A stretch of 64,000 nucleotides of DNA from positions 54,672 through 118,671 of the forward strand of contig JAGXGC010000017.1 of NCBI GenBank assembly GCA_024636935.1, in the 5' to 3' direction. This DNA is from Sideroxydans sp. (GTDB lineage: Bacteria > Pseudomonadota > Gammaproteobacteria > Burkholderiales > Gallionellaceae). The notes beneath the pieces are model-generated. The model was not told the origin of the DNA and searched no databases. It worked only from the letters and a program-made list of their open reading frames with translations. Shown here in pieces: positions 37,424 through 46,068 of the stretch (its first letter is position 1; the number at the start of each line of letters is the position of its first letter). The translations under genes were made by a program, and so were the position numbers.

Positions 37424-38452
37424 CTACAGCGAAACACTCTGCCTGTATTTCTCGGCATCCCAATCAAGCAACTCAGCGATCTGTTCATACGTCAATGCAC
37501 ATAACGCCCTTTGTTGTGGCTGTCTGGCCAGCACCTCATAATAGCAATGCAGCTGAGCCAATTTCGCGGGGCTGAATTGTGACTTGGCATAGACACCGAC
37601 ATCCTGCACAAACACCAAATACGGTGCTTCTTCCATTTGGCGAACTTCCTCCATCAAATTAGCTATGCTGGAATATTTGGCTGCTTTGGCGCCGAGAAAT
37701 ACAGCATGATCTGGATAGAGCACCCAATCTGAAGAAAGTCGGGCAAACAAGTGCTCGTCAAACGCCAGTTGCTGAATCCTAGTATCTGAAACTGGCGCAT
37801 AACTGAGTGACTCGTTGATAGTTAAGGAGGAGATAGGAATCGTGACATCAACTTCAACGCGGGGCCGGATGGCTAATAATGAAGTAAGTTCGTTCAAGAA
37901 TTTTTCAACTGCAACTACATCATCACCTCCAATCACAACGCCGTGATTTCGCAAAAATACGACATTCGCTTCAGGCGAAATCGCTAGCGCCTCGCCGACT
38001 GCACTAGCTAATGCAGCGCCAGGCTTCCGATACGGAACGCACACCCAGTTCATCGCTTCACTCTGCAATGTATCGAAAGCGACCTCGCAATCGACCCGAA
38101 CCAAATGTGAGAGAATCTCTACTGCATGTAAATGAACAACAACCGGCTGTGGCATCAGCGCATGCAACAGTGTCTCAATCGAAGGTCTGTGATTCGATGA
38201 GCCCAGCACTCGCGGCTTAGCTCCAAAATCGCCCTCCGCCAATGCGGTTTCAAGATGAGCCAAGTCGACCGGCACAAATATATCTTTTTCCGCAGCTTCG
38301 GCAAGCCATGTTCCGGAGGCCTTTATCCAGAGCGTATTCCCCTCTTTCCAAGACACGTTACCGCCTGCCCCCTGCACTAGCAAAGGGTCGGCACCCACGT
38401 TCTGGCAGAACGCGATGATAGAATCCCTCTTGCAGATCTGCTGGGTATTCAT
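37424..38452 (-). CDS. Class II aldolase/adducin family protein
   Basis: A 342-residue zinc-dependent aldolase-fold protein. Visible active-site residues are QGAGGNVSWK near 27-36, Glu93 in SIETLLHAL, zinc ligands His107 and His109 in VVHLHAVEIL, and a third His in LRNHGVVIGG (about residue 179). The N-terminal 220 residues match the class II aldolase domain. About 120 further residues add a second part seen in longer RhaD-like members. It overlaps the HAD phosphatase gene by 4 bp and ends a coupled set with a kinase and nucleotidyltransferase. This suggests it makes or breaks a phosphorylated sugar destined for nucleotide activation. Confidence 0.85.
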   Translation of the reverse strand: MNTQQICKRDSIIAFCQNVGADPLLVQGAGGNVSWKEGNTLWIKASGTWLAEAAEKDIFVPVDLAHLETALAEGDFGAKPRVLGSSNHRPSIETLLHALMPQPVVVHLHAVEILSHLVRVDCEVAFDTLQSEAMNWVCVPYRKPGAALASAVGEALAISPEANVVFLRNHGVVIGGDDVVAVEKFLNELTSLLAIRPRVEVDVTIPISSLTINESLSYAPVSDTRIQQLAFDEHLFARLSSDWVLYPDHAVFLGAKAAKYSSIANLMEEVRQMEEAPYLVFVQDVGVYAKSQFSPAKLAQLHCYYEVLARQPQQRALCALTYEQIAELLDWDAEKYRQSVSL

Positions 38453-39198
38453 CGCATCTCTTTCAAGCTGGCGAGCAATCGGCGGAGTTCGGCATATTCG
38501 TTGAAAGCGGCATCAGGCGCATTCAATTCCGTCCCAAGCTCGGTATCCCCGTGAATCTTTTGTATCGTCACTGCATTCATTTTGTCTCTCGCACCTCGAA
38601 TATCGTTGATCGGATTATCACCAATCATCCAGATGCAATCCCCCTTCGGCCGCATTTTTTCCAAGGCAATCTGGAAAGGTGCCGCATGGGGCTTGTCGAA
38701 ACCGGCTTCCTCACTCGTGACGATATAATCAAAGTAGTGATCAAGGCCAAAGTACACCACTTTTCGAAATTGAATCTGTGCAGTCAAATCAGTCACAATC
38801 GCGGTTGGAATACCCAAGCGTCTAATATCGTCCAATAAATCTTTGACCTCATCGAACAAAATCGCGTTACTCAAAAACGTGCGCCAATAAGTCTGTTCGA
38901 AGTCCAGCGCCCACAACACTTGCGAGCCCAGCCCCATGATCTCCAACATCCTTTGCAGATACAGCAGCCGACTATGCGAAGAAGCAGTGTGTTTGAGCCG
39001 GTGTTTTATCTGATCGCGTGCTTCCTTGAACGCCTTATCGAAATCTTCCGGACTGATAGAAAACGTAGCCACAACCTTGGCGCGAACCGCCGCCTGCGCC
39101 GCCGCGTGTGCCGGGGCATAGGGATATAGCGTATTGTCGGTATCGAACAGAATAGCATTCGGTAACCTGTCAAATCTTCCTTGCGCAATGAACTTCAT
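38449..39198 (-). CDS. HAD superfamily phosphatase
   Basis: A 249-residue cytoplasmic hydrolase. Motif I is FDTDNTLYPYAP (Asp19, Asp21), the T/S motif lies in PTAIVTDLTAQ, the Lys in AGFDKPHAAPF, and motif IV is MIGDNPINDIRGAR. The helical cap between motifs I and II resembles pyrimidine 5'-nucleotidases and small sugar phosphatases. It overlaps genes on both sides by 4 bp (class II aldolase and the membrane-kinase fusion), so it probably dephosphorylates an intermediate of that pathway. Confidence 0.85.
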   Translation of the reverse strand: MKFIAQGRFDRLPNAILFDTDNTLYPYAPAHAAAQAAVRAKVVATFSISPEDFDKAFKEARDQIKHRLKHTASSHSRLLYLQRMLEIMGLGSQVLWALDFEQTYWRTFLSNAILFDEVKDLLDDIRRLGIPTAIVTDLTAQIQFRKVVYFGLDHYFDYIVTSEEAGFDKPHAAPFQIALEKMRPKGDCIWMIGDNPINDIRGARDKMNAVTIQKIHGDTELGTELNAPDAAFNEYAELRRLLASLKEMR

Positions 39199-41225
39199 AT
39201 GAAACGCCTCGTGAGGGCCTGGTTAATATGTGACAAGGAAACCAACTGCATCAACCCCAATACACCACCTTCCCATTTTGGCGCGATGTCCAGGAAGTCC
39301 AGTACACGCGGACAGAGCATCTTCGCGGCCAGTGCAATATCTTCCGCGGATGCTTCGCCCTCTATGGTCAACGACACTTCCGCCGCATCTTTGGAAACGA
39401 CCATATCCACGTGCAAACCGCAAACACCAACCAGAATTCGCGTCAGTGACATCTCGTTCAATCCGTTTCTGGAACAAACATGAAGCTTGTAGCGCAGCGG
39501 ATGCTTGCCATCAATTCCCTCTAGCATCCGCGGATGTATGGGATGCAGAGATAACACCAAATCTGCATGTGCAGACTGGGGGCGTATGAACTGCTCAGAA
39601 TCCGGTTCCCGCTTGGCAAAAGTCGATTGCACCTGCTCCACGGAATGCCCTCTTACACCCACATCCCGTTTCTGTTTCAAGTAACGGCGCAGCGCTTCGT
39701 CGATGTCCAGATAGATACTCAGATTCAAGCATCTGCGCAAGATGGGTAAATAAAGCACATGCAAACCGCTGGCTATGATGAAGTCGTTACTCTTGATCTG
39801 CACCTGTTCGCTACTGATGCCAGTGCGATGATCGTAGTGGCGCAAGAGCACGGGCTTTCCGTCCACCAGTGAAACTAGATCGTTCGCATATCGTTCAAGA
39901 TCGTTTGCCATTGGATTCAAGTCCGTCATCACCTGCCACATCGGTTTCTGCCGATCCCACAAGTGATAATCGTCACCCGATAGCTGCGCCACCGAATGAC
40001 TGCCAAACAATCCCTGCAGTGCATCCGCCAGCGTATTTTTACCCGATGCCGAGTCGCCCGCGATACCGATCACAAATGGCCGACGGCTGAGCCGAAAGTA
40101 GTCGTTGTGGCTAATTGTCTCGCGCCATATTCGGATGGCCAGCACAATGCCGATTGCCACCATCACCGTATGCAGCAGTGATGCTGCCTGTGGCCCCAAA
40201 TGCCCTGACAACTCGAATATGGCCGCGTGCGGCAATTCAAACTGCGTATACAAAGTTGTCAGCACGTAGAGGATTGAGAACGCCCCGCTCAGCATGATTG
40301 CGATCCTGCCACTCATTGCCTGATAGATAACCAGCAAGGGCATCGCCCAGATGAACCAGCCCGGTGATGCCGGCGTCAGCAGCACAACCAACAGGAATGA
40401 CATTCCCAACATGGACTGAAACAGTTCGAAATTCAAGCGGCGCACACGCCATGCACCATATAGCATCACAAGGTAAACCAGCGGCACAACGTAGATTGAG
40501 ATGGCATTCCCAATCGGCAGCGCAAACTGATAGACCTTAGCCATCTCCGGATTGCCGAAGAGCATTTGCAAGCCCGAGCCAGACAAAATAAACGGCAAGC
40601 CGAGCACGGCTAGCGCGAGTGCTGCCCCCTTTACAAAACTCGGCAATAACTGGTGAAGTGCACGGGTGTGCAACATATAAACCAAAAAAAACGGCAATGC
40701 CAGCGCCATGCTCAGCTTGGCGGAAATCGCCGCAATCAGGAACGCACCTGCCGGAAGCAACTTCAATTGACGCATGTTGTACAGCGACAAGACCAACAGC
40801 AACACCGGAACCAGATCATTCAAGCCTAGGATGTAACTACCGATCACCACGATTGGAGATAACCAGTAAACCGCCAACAACATGCGATCCCGCCCGGGCA
40901 CTAACTTGCGCAGCAGCAGTAACAATCCCCAGTCGGCAACTAGCAGGGTAAGCCCGTAAGCGATGAACAACGGGAATCCCGTCAACTTTGCCAAAATCGA
41001 CAACGGCAGGAACATCAGCCACATTGCATATCCATAAGGAAAGGCGGCTGGAGCCCCCCCTTTCGCCAACCAGGTTGCCCAAGGATCGATCGAGATATTA
41101 ACAATACTCAAATCCAGAAATGGCGCATACCACCCAGTGACCGCAGTGGATGACACTGTCAATATCAGCACGGCCCGAACGATAAGCCCAATCAGAAACA
41201 GCGGGTGGGAATAGAGCATCTTCAT
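39195..41225 (-). CDS. Fusion: polytopic GT-C-like membrane domain plus uridine-kinase-like P-loop domain
   Basis: A 676-residue two-part protein. Residues 1 to about 380 form some ten hydrophobic helices with a first periplasmic loop DPWATWLAKGGAPAAFPYG, the layout of mannosyl/GT-C-type transferases. From about residue 385 it is soluble: Walker A GIAGDSASGKNTLADAL (about 387-403), then SGDDYHLWDR, LLRHYDHRTG, IASGLHVLYLP and IYLDIDEALRRYLKQKRD, the order seen in uridine kinase/phosphoribulokinase. About 100 more residues follow with no recognised fold. ATG 41225 overlaps the upstream stop (ATGA). Joining a membrane transferase to a small-molecule kinase is unusual and no function is assigned. 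The frame is continuous, with no sign of a missed stop. Confidence 0.8.
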   Translation of the reverse strand: MKMLYSHPLFLIGLIVRAVLILTVSSTAVTGWYAPFLDLSIVNISIDPWATWLAKGGAPAAFPYGYAMWLMFLPLSILAKLTGFPLFIAYGLTLLVADWGLLLLLRKLVPGRDRMLLAVYWLSPIVVIGSYILGLNDLVPVLLLVLSLYNMRQLKLLPAGAFLIAAISAKLSMALALPFFLVYMLHTRALHQLLPSFVKGAALALAVLGLPFILSGSGLQMLFGNPEMAKVYQFALPIGNAISIYVVPLVYLVMLYGAWRVRRLNFELFQSMLGMSFLLVVLLTPASPGWFIWAMPLLVIYQAMSGRIAIMLSGAFSILYVLTTLYTQFELPHAAIFELSGHLGPQAASLLHTVMVAIGIVLAIRIWRETISHNDYFRLSRRPFVIGIAGDSASGKNTLADALQGLFGSHSVAQLSGDDYHLWDRQKPMWQVMTDLNPMANDLERYANDLVSLVDGKPVLLRHYDHRTGISSEQVQIKSNDFIIASGLHVLYLPILRRCLNLSIYLDIDEALRRYLKQKRDVGVRGHSVEQVQSTFAKREPDSEQFIRPQSAHADLVLSLHPIHPRMLEGIDGKHPLRYKLHVCSRNGLNEMSLTRILVGVCGLHVDMVVSKDAAEVSLTIEGEASAEDIALAAKMLCPRVLDFLDIAPKWEGGVLGLMQLVSLSHINQALTRRFI

Positions 41226-41824
41226 CGCTCCATGTGCCTTTCCCACAGTTCTGGTCGCTTCGTGCAAACAGCTTCTGGAGAGATATTACGGTCTTTCAAC
41301 AACTGTGCGTGCGCAGCGATCTCCACCTCCGCATCGCGCCCCTGCAGCTCAGGCGAAACCAGACACAGCTTGAAACCAGCAGCTTGAAGCGTAGCTGCAT
41401 CCTCATGTGACAGCGGAAATTGCGTAAAGCAGTCAACCCACACCCAGCTCACTTTTCCCGCCAATGTGAGCGCTGTTTGAATCGATTCGAATTCAGAAAC
41501 TCGCACCGAACACCGATGCTCACCCGCTCTGGCCGACTTGACCAAAAATGGGAACGACTGATCCAAAAAGAAATAATCCTCAATCCCAAAATGCCGCATC
41601 AGCGAAGTCAGCCGCGACTCTAGCCCCTCTTCCTTTACATTCAGAATCAGCGTGCCATGCCTATACGCCGCAAGCCATTCTTCGAACGATTCGCCTTCCA
41701 CGAACGGGTCGTGATGGATCACCAGTTTGTCTCCGTAACTTCGGATATCCACTTCTACGCCATAGTGGATAGGTGTAGCGCTCAACTCGCTTAGCGTGTT
41801 GCGACGGTGCGTGATGAGCTTCAT
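41222..41824 (-). CDS. Small glycerophosphodiester phosphodiesterase-like protein
   Basis: A 200-residue TIM-barrel-like protein, shorter than usual GDPD (about 240-300). Its N-terminus THRRN and the segment VEVDIRSYGDKLVIHHDP give the GDPD/PI-PLC active-site set (His6, Arg7, Glu24, Asp26, His38). LILNVKEEGLESRL follows where the second acidic/lysine strand is expected. It has no signal peptide, so it acts in the cytoplasm. It sits 2 bp from a DPM-like GT2 and overlaps the fusion kinase gene, so a phosphodiester-containing glycan precursor is a plausible substrate. Inference only. Confidence 0.72.
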   Translation of the reverse strand: MKLITHRRNTLSELSATPIHYGVEVDIRSYGDKLVIHHDPFVEGESFEEWLAAYRHGTLILNVKEEGLESRLTSLMRHFGIEDYFFLDQSFPFLVKSARAGEHRCSVRVSEFESIQTALTLAGKVSWVWVDCFTQFPLSHEDAATLQAAGFKLCLVSPELQGRDAEVEIAAHAQLLKDRNISPEAVCTKRPELWERHMER

Positions 41825-41826
41825 GG

Positions 41827-42519
41827 TTACAGGCGTTTCCTCAATTTCAGACTGAAATCCACTGTTCTACGAATGAACTTGCGTTTGGCCGCCCAGTTGA
41901 CGTTCCAATGCGAAACGCCGTGAGCGCGCTCACCGAACCGAACCGGAAAGCGATATACGCTTAATCCTACTGCCCGCGCCTGATAGTAGGCAAACAGATC
42001 GAGCGAAAAATCGTGTGGTGGCTCATGCCAAGTTTCAAAAAAGGCGCGTGTAAACATTGTTGGTTGCGCATTGATGTCCCACATCGGCATGCCGAGCAAT
42101 CCCGTTTCAAACAAGCTCATACCCACTGTAAATGCCGCGTCCCCCAATGGTCGGCCATACCGCCGCCCCTTAACGAAGATATTCGAGCCGTGTTGCTGAA
42201 ATAGTTTCATACCCCGCATTGCATCTTGCGGATCGGTCTGCATATCGGCATGCGTCCAAGCAAGAATGTCGCCAGTGGCTGCCTTGAGACCAGTAAGAAT
42301 TCCAAAACCGTAGCCCTGATTTTTCTCGACGCGGATACTGCGACAGCCAGGATATTGAGGCAACAACTCGCACAAAACCTTTGGGCTGTTATCCGTAGAA
42401 CCGTTATCAACCAGAATAACTTCGACTCCAGATTGTCGCGTAACTTCCTTGCAGCGCTCCAACAGCAGAGGCAAATTGGCGGCTTCGTTGTAACAAGGAA
42501 TGACGAGTGAAAGTTTCAT
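41827..42519 (-). CDS. GT2 glycosyltransferase, dolichyl-phosphate-mannose-synthase-like
   Basis: A 230-residue GT-A protein. MKLSLVIPCYNEAANLPLLL, then VILVDNGSTDNSPKV and ILAWTHADMQTDP (acidic motif, about residue 95) follow the DPM1/GtrB pattern. No C-terminal membrane helices are present. ATG 42519 overlaps the GtrA stop (ATGA). A GT2 of this type next to GtrA usually makes an undecaprenyl-P-sugar and flips it for a GT-C enzyme to use in the periplasm. The two GT-C-like proteins of this locus (39195 and 35640) could be the users. Confidence 0.88.
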   Translation of the reverse strand: MKLSLVIPCYNEAANLPLLLERCKEVTRQSGVEVILVDNGSTDNSPKVLCELLPQYPGCRSIRVEKNQGYGFGILTGLKAATGDILAWTHADMQTDPQDAMRGMKLFQQHGSNIFVKGRRYGRPLGDAAFTVGMSLFETGLLGMPMWDINAQPTMFTRAFFETWHEPPHDFSLDLFAYYQARAVGLSVYRFPVRFGERAHGVSHWNVNWAAKRKFIRRTVDFSLKLRKRL

Positions 42520-42920
42520 ATGCTTTCCGGTAAATGGGCGGCCTTGAATGCGAACCATTTCAACCCAATAAAATTCATCGCAGCCGAAACCCCCGTAGCA
42601 ATCAAAAAAGCAATCTGCACCGCTGCAGGGATTTCAGCTAGCCCAGTCAATACAAGCGCATTGATGCCAACATTGGCAAGCAGCGTCACTGTATAGAGCA
42701 GTGCAAAGCGCCATACACTCCCCGCTGCATGTGACTTGTGGCCAAATGTCCAGAAACGGTTGGCGAAATAGGCAAATACCGTACCCGTGATAAAACCGAC
42801 GGCCTTGGCCACATCTATACCTAGCCATTGAGTCCAGACTAGACTGCGGTAAGTCAGGTAGTCGACCATGACCGCCATCGAGCCCACGATAAGGAATATG
42901 CCCAACTCGCGTTTGATCAT
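42516..42920 (-). CDS. GtrA-like membrane protein
   Basis: A 134-residue protein with four hydrophobic helices (near 8-27, 36-55, 68-88, 100-120). FITGTVFAYFANRFWTF is the GtrA family signature. GtrA proteins are proposed flippases for undecaprenyl-P-linked sugars. It overlaps both the nucleotidyltransferase gene and the GT2 gene by 4 bp, a classic GtrA-GtrB pairing. Confidence 0.9.
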   Translation of the reverse strand: MIKRELGIFLIVGSMAVMVDYLTYRSLVWTQWLGIDVAKAVGFITGTVFAYFANRFWTFGHKSHAAGSVWRFALLYTVTLLANVGINALVLTGLAEIPAAVQIAFLIATGVSAAMNFIGLKWFAFKAAHLPESI

Positions 42921-44590
42921 GCGCGCTTACCCGGTTGATCTGGAACGGCAGCGTTGTATCTGCATTCAAGTTCGGCTATAGCCTGAGCTTGAATTCGACC
43001 ATCCTGTTCCATGCGGTATGGGTGACCCTCCCACTTGTGAAAGCATGACTGCCAGTATTCAAATGTGCGGAGGTCGTTCGGTGTGCCCCATGACAGAAAG
43101 CTGTCGACTTCGAACAGCCGGCAATTCAGACCCAGTTCGATCGCATCATTGATGCACGAGTCAATATAGAACTCGCCGTTGATCCGCCCGTCCCTGGCAA
43201 TGAGCCGTTCCACAACCATGCGGAAATCTGCGGCACGCTTAAAAGTGAAAGTGCCCAGAACGACTGGGTCAGTTGCGGGAGAATCGAGCGGGGTTTTGAC
43301 TGAGATATGGTTGATATGAGTCGTTGATGTTGTATCTATCCAGCCGAACATCTGCGGCTGCCGAACCGCATTGGCGTGACCACGCACACCCCATACGATG
43401 ACATCCACATCTGGATCTTCTGCCAGTTTTTGGAAGGATCCGACATCATAGTGGGCACCGTTGTCACACGCGCCAAAGGTGATGGGGCCAAGAAACTTTC
43501 CGGTCTTTCGTTCCAGTTCATCCAGCCCGATCAATGCTGTGCAGGCCTGCCCCTCGGTGACGTTCGGTATAGTTACGACCACGGCATTCGGGTAAGCGCT
43601 CTGAATCGTGTTGGCAATCTGCTGATACCCCGGCATATCGCTGCGCAACACGAAAGCATGATGTGTGGCACCGGGGAGGTCGTTCACTGCCTGCATGACC
43701 ATCGGCTTGCCGGAAACAGGTATCAGCGGCTTGGTAACTGTATAGCCTTGCTTGGCGAAACGTTGGCCGAGTCCCGCCATCGGAATGACCAATGAGCCAA
43801 GAGCTTCGGTAGCTTGTGGCTGCGGTTCAGCCAACCGCCGAAAAGTAGATGACCAGCCGTTATATTCGGCAACATCCTCCGGCGTGCCCCACTGCATAAA
43901 ATGTTGCAATGGGTAAACAGCAATGGGGCGATGCGCTGCGAGTAGTGGCTTATAGGCAAGGCTGACGTAAAATTCACCGCCTACATTTATCCCCTGCTCC
44001 ATGGTGGCTCGGAATGCTTCACTCATTATTTTGCCAGATGCAAAATAATATGTCCCACTGGACGCGTACTCATCCATTCGGTTATCGGTGTAGGGCTGTT
44101 TCTCTTGAATATCCCGAACCCAGCCCGCCTCCTCGCGCATGTAGGCATAGTTGGTACTGCCGAGCGTATGCGGATGAAATCCTTTGTATGCGGGGATAGC
44201 GCCATCGCACTGGCTAATTGTTACCAGGTTTTTAAAGTGGTTCCAATCCCAATAACAGGTAAAGTCGCAATAGTTCACCACGACTGGGCGGCTCATATCG
44301 ATCATTTTTTCGACTTGGCGAACAGCGTGAATTGGGCCCAGTTTATGGGGTGGGATACCTACAACACGCCCCGTTGGACAGTATTGCTTCAGGATCTCCT
44401 CTAATCGGTAATCGGTATTTACAAGATGATCATTGTTGCAGATGAATAGGAAATCATGCTCTCCCGGAAACATATCGATCACATGGGCAATAATCGGCTT
44501 GCCCTCAATCTCGATAAGCGGCTTGGGTACTTTATATCCTGCTCTACGAAAGCGCTCCCCAAAACCAGACATTGGAATAATAATCTGCAC
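42917..44590 (-). CDS. Tandem-domain sugar nucleotidyltransferase
   Basis: A 557-residue protein made of two nucleotidyltransferase-like domains. Copy 1 starts IIPMSGFGERFRRAGYKVPK (residues 4-23). Copy 2 starts VIPMAGLGQRFAKQGYTVTK at about 268-287. Both then read PLI-x-GKPM/PI. Copy 1 ends with QHFMQWGTPEDVAEY and copy 2 with SFLSWGTPNDLRTFEYW, so the duplication covers the whole domain. Acid residues for metal binding lie in NYCDFTCYWDW (copy 1) and FGACDNGAHYD (copy 2). Bacterial activators of this type normally have one domain, so it may activate two sugars or be half regulatory. First gene of the coupled set ending at 37424. Confidence 0.82.
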   Translation of the reverse strand: MQIIIPMSGFGERFRRAGYKVPKPLIEIEGKPIIAHVIDMFPGEHDFLFICNNDHLVNTDYRLEEILKQYCPTGRVVGIPPHKLGPIHAVRQVEKMIDMSRPVVVNYCDFTCYWDWNHFKNLVTISQCDGAIPAYKGFHPHTLGSTNYAYMREEAGWVRDIQEKQPYTDNRMDEYASSGTYYFASGKIMSEAFRATMEQGINVGGEFYVSLAYKPLLAAHRPIAVYPLQHFMQWGTPEDVAEYNGWSSTFRRLAEPQPQATEALGSLVIPMAGLGQRFAKQGYTVTKPLIPVSGKPMVMQAVNDLPGATHHAFVLRSDMPGYQQIANTIQSAYPNAVVVTIPNVTEGQACTALIGLDELERKTGKFLGPITFGACDNGAHYDVGSFQKLAEDPDVDVIVWGVRGHANAVRQPQMFGWIDTTSTTHINHISVKTPLDSPATDPVVLGTFTFKRAADFRMVVERLIARDGRINGEFYIDSCINDAIELGLNCRLFEVDSFLSWGTPNDLRTFEYWQSCFHKWEGHPYRMEQDGRIQAQAIAELECRYNAAVPDQPGKRA

Positions 44591-44757
44591 ACATCACCTA
44601 TATATAATTCTTATTATCCCTAAAATACCGCAGCGTGTATTTCCCCGCGATTGCGTTAGCTACTCAACTTGAATTAAGCTCATCTATGCATCGAGGCGAC
44701 GATTCTCTTTCCTTATGGGGCCGGTACAAAACAATGAGCAATTTTTTGTATGCAACT

Positions 44758-46068
44758 CTATATAGCAGCGTCTCCTGGCCAAACAAAACTTTCCTTTAAT
44801 TCAGGCACGGATCTTTCGATTGAACACACCTTTCTTTGCACCTGAATATTTCTCCTGAATTCAACAAGTGACTTTTTATATTCATCGTAGTTTTCAATTA
44901 TGTCCGCGAGTTTATTTACATACTCATCAAACGTGTAACAGCGAAAGCCTATCGGGCTTTCTAACGTATTAAATTGATTAATGCAGTCATTATCGAAGTG
45001 AATTATCGGCTTACACATGGATAATGCTTCCAGAATTGATCCGCTGCAGCTCAAACGATATTTAGATTTGTCGTACAGGATGAGGAAGGCATCAATATCC
45101 CCAGCTTGTTTTTCCATTTCGCCCCGCTCGAGCGCCCTGCCTGGGCTTGTGCACGTAACATTCTCAAAACCTTCTGTGCCGCGATTATCCATGCCAATGA
45201 TTCTAATTTCATACGGCTTGCTGATCTGTTTTTGAGAAAGCGCATATGCCACATTATGCAAAACCAGTGAATCCCCATATCCAAATATCGCAAATTTCGG
45301 ATAGTCATTATCCGGTTCAGGCGCGAATTTAACAAAGTTGGTCGGGAGAATAACGGTATAGAAATTCAGCTTTTGAGTATCAAGGTATTTTGCGGCATTA
45401 GCCGTTACGTGCGGAGACAATGAGATGTATTTGTAGTCCGCCGTATGTCTCCACTCCATCATCGCCTTAACAGTAAAGAACGCCGACACTCTCTTGGGCA
45501 GCGGAAATCGAGGGAGCTTGGCAACAAGCTTCCGGAATATTGTTTTGGGGAGATTTACAATGCCGATTCGGCGCATTCTTTGTATCAGCCCGGGCATTGC
45601 CGTCCCCGGGATTTCGTTCCGTGGCAGCGCGATAGCTCGTGCAGTCGATTCATCAACTGCAATTGTTTCGAACGCGCCATGCAACACAAATGTGAACTTG
45701 AGATGCGCGTACTTCGATCTGCGTTTTAATTGCTTAATCGCATATAGCGCTTCGGTATTAAATGACAAAAAGAATACTTTGTCTGCGCCCAAACCGATTA
45801 TCTCGGTAAATAGTTTTTTCAACCCGAAATAGAAACCCGTAACATCAAACAGTGATGAATGTTGCCTAATGTGAGTAGGCCTGTATTCAATCTGATCGAT
45901 TGTGATTTGGTCGTGATGCAGAATACTTTTGATGGCCGAAATATGCGTAGCATCGGCAAAAAAAAGGATTTCTTCTTCTGGAAAAGCTAAACGTAACCCG
46001 TATAGGAAACCACTATTTACTTTTTCGTGGCTCATGCCTTTGCATAACAAATCACAAATGACAATCAT
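44758..46068 (-). CDS. Putative GT-B glycosyltransferase, unassigned family
   Basis: A 436-residue soluble protein starting MIVICDLLCKGMSHEKVNSG. A mid-protein linker leads to YPKFAIFGYGDSLVLHNVAY (start of a donor domain) and later LSCSGSILEALSMCKPIIHF, the S-x-L-E-A pattern of GT-B nucleotide binding. I do not recognise a specific family. The DNA is AT-rich compared with 10-20 kb. Downstream lies a 167-base gap before the nucleotidyltransferase gene with no confident signal. Overlaps the epimerase upstream by 4 bp. Confidence 0.6.
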   Translation of the reverse strand: MIVICDLLCKGMSHEKVNSGFLYGLRLAFPEEEILFFADATHISAIKSILHHDQITIDQIEYRPTHIRQHSSLFDVTGFYFGLKKLFTEIIGLGADKVFFLSFNTEALYAIKQLKRRSKYAHLKFTFVLHGAFETIAVDESTARAIALPRNEIPGTAMPGLIQRMRRIGIVNLPKTIFRKLVAKLPRFPLPKRVSAFFTVKAMMEWRHTADYKYISLSPHVTANAAKYLDTQKLNFYTVILPTNFVKFAPEPDNDYPKFAIFGYGDSLVLHNVAYALSQKQISKPYEIRIIGMDNRGTEGFENVTCTSPGRALERGEMEKQAGDIDAFLILYDKSKYRLSCSGSILEALSMCKPIIHFDNDCINQFNTLESPIGFRCYTFDEYVNKLADIIENYDEYKKSLVEFRRNIQVQRKVCSIERSVPELKESFVWPGDAAI

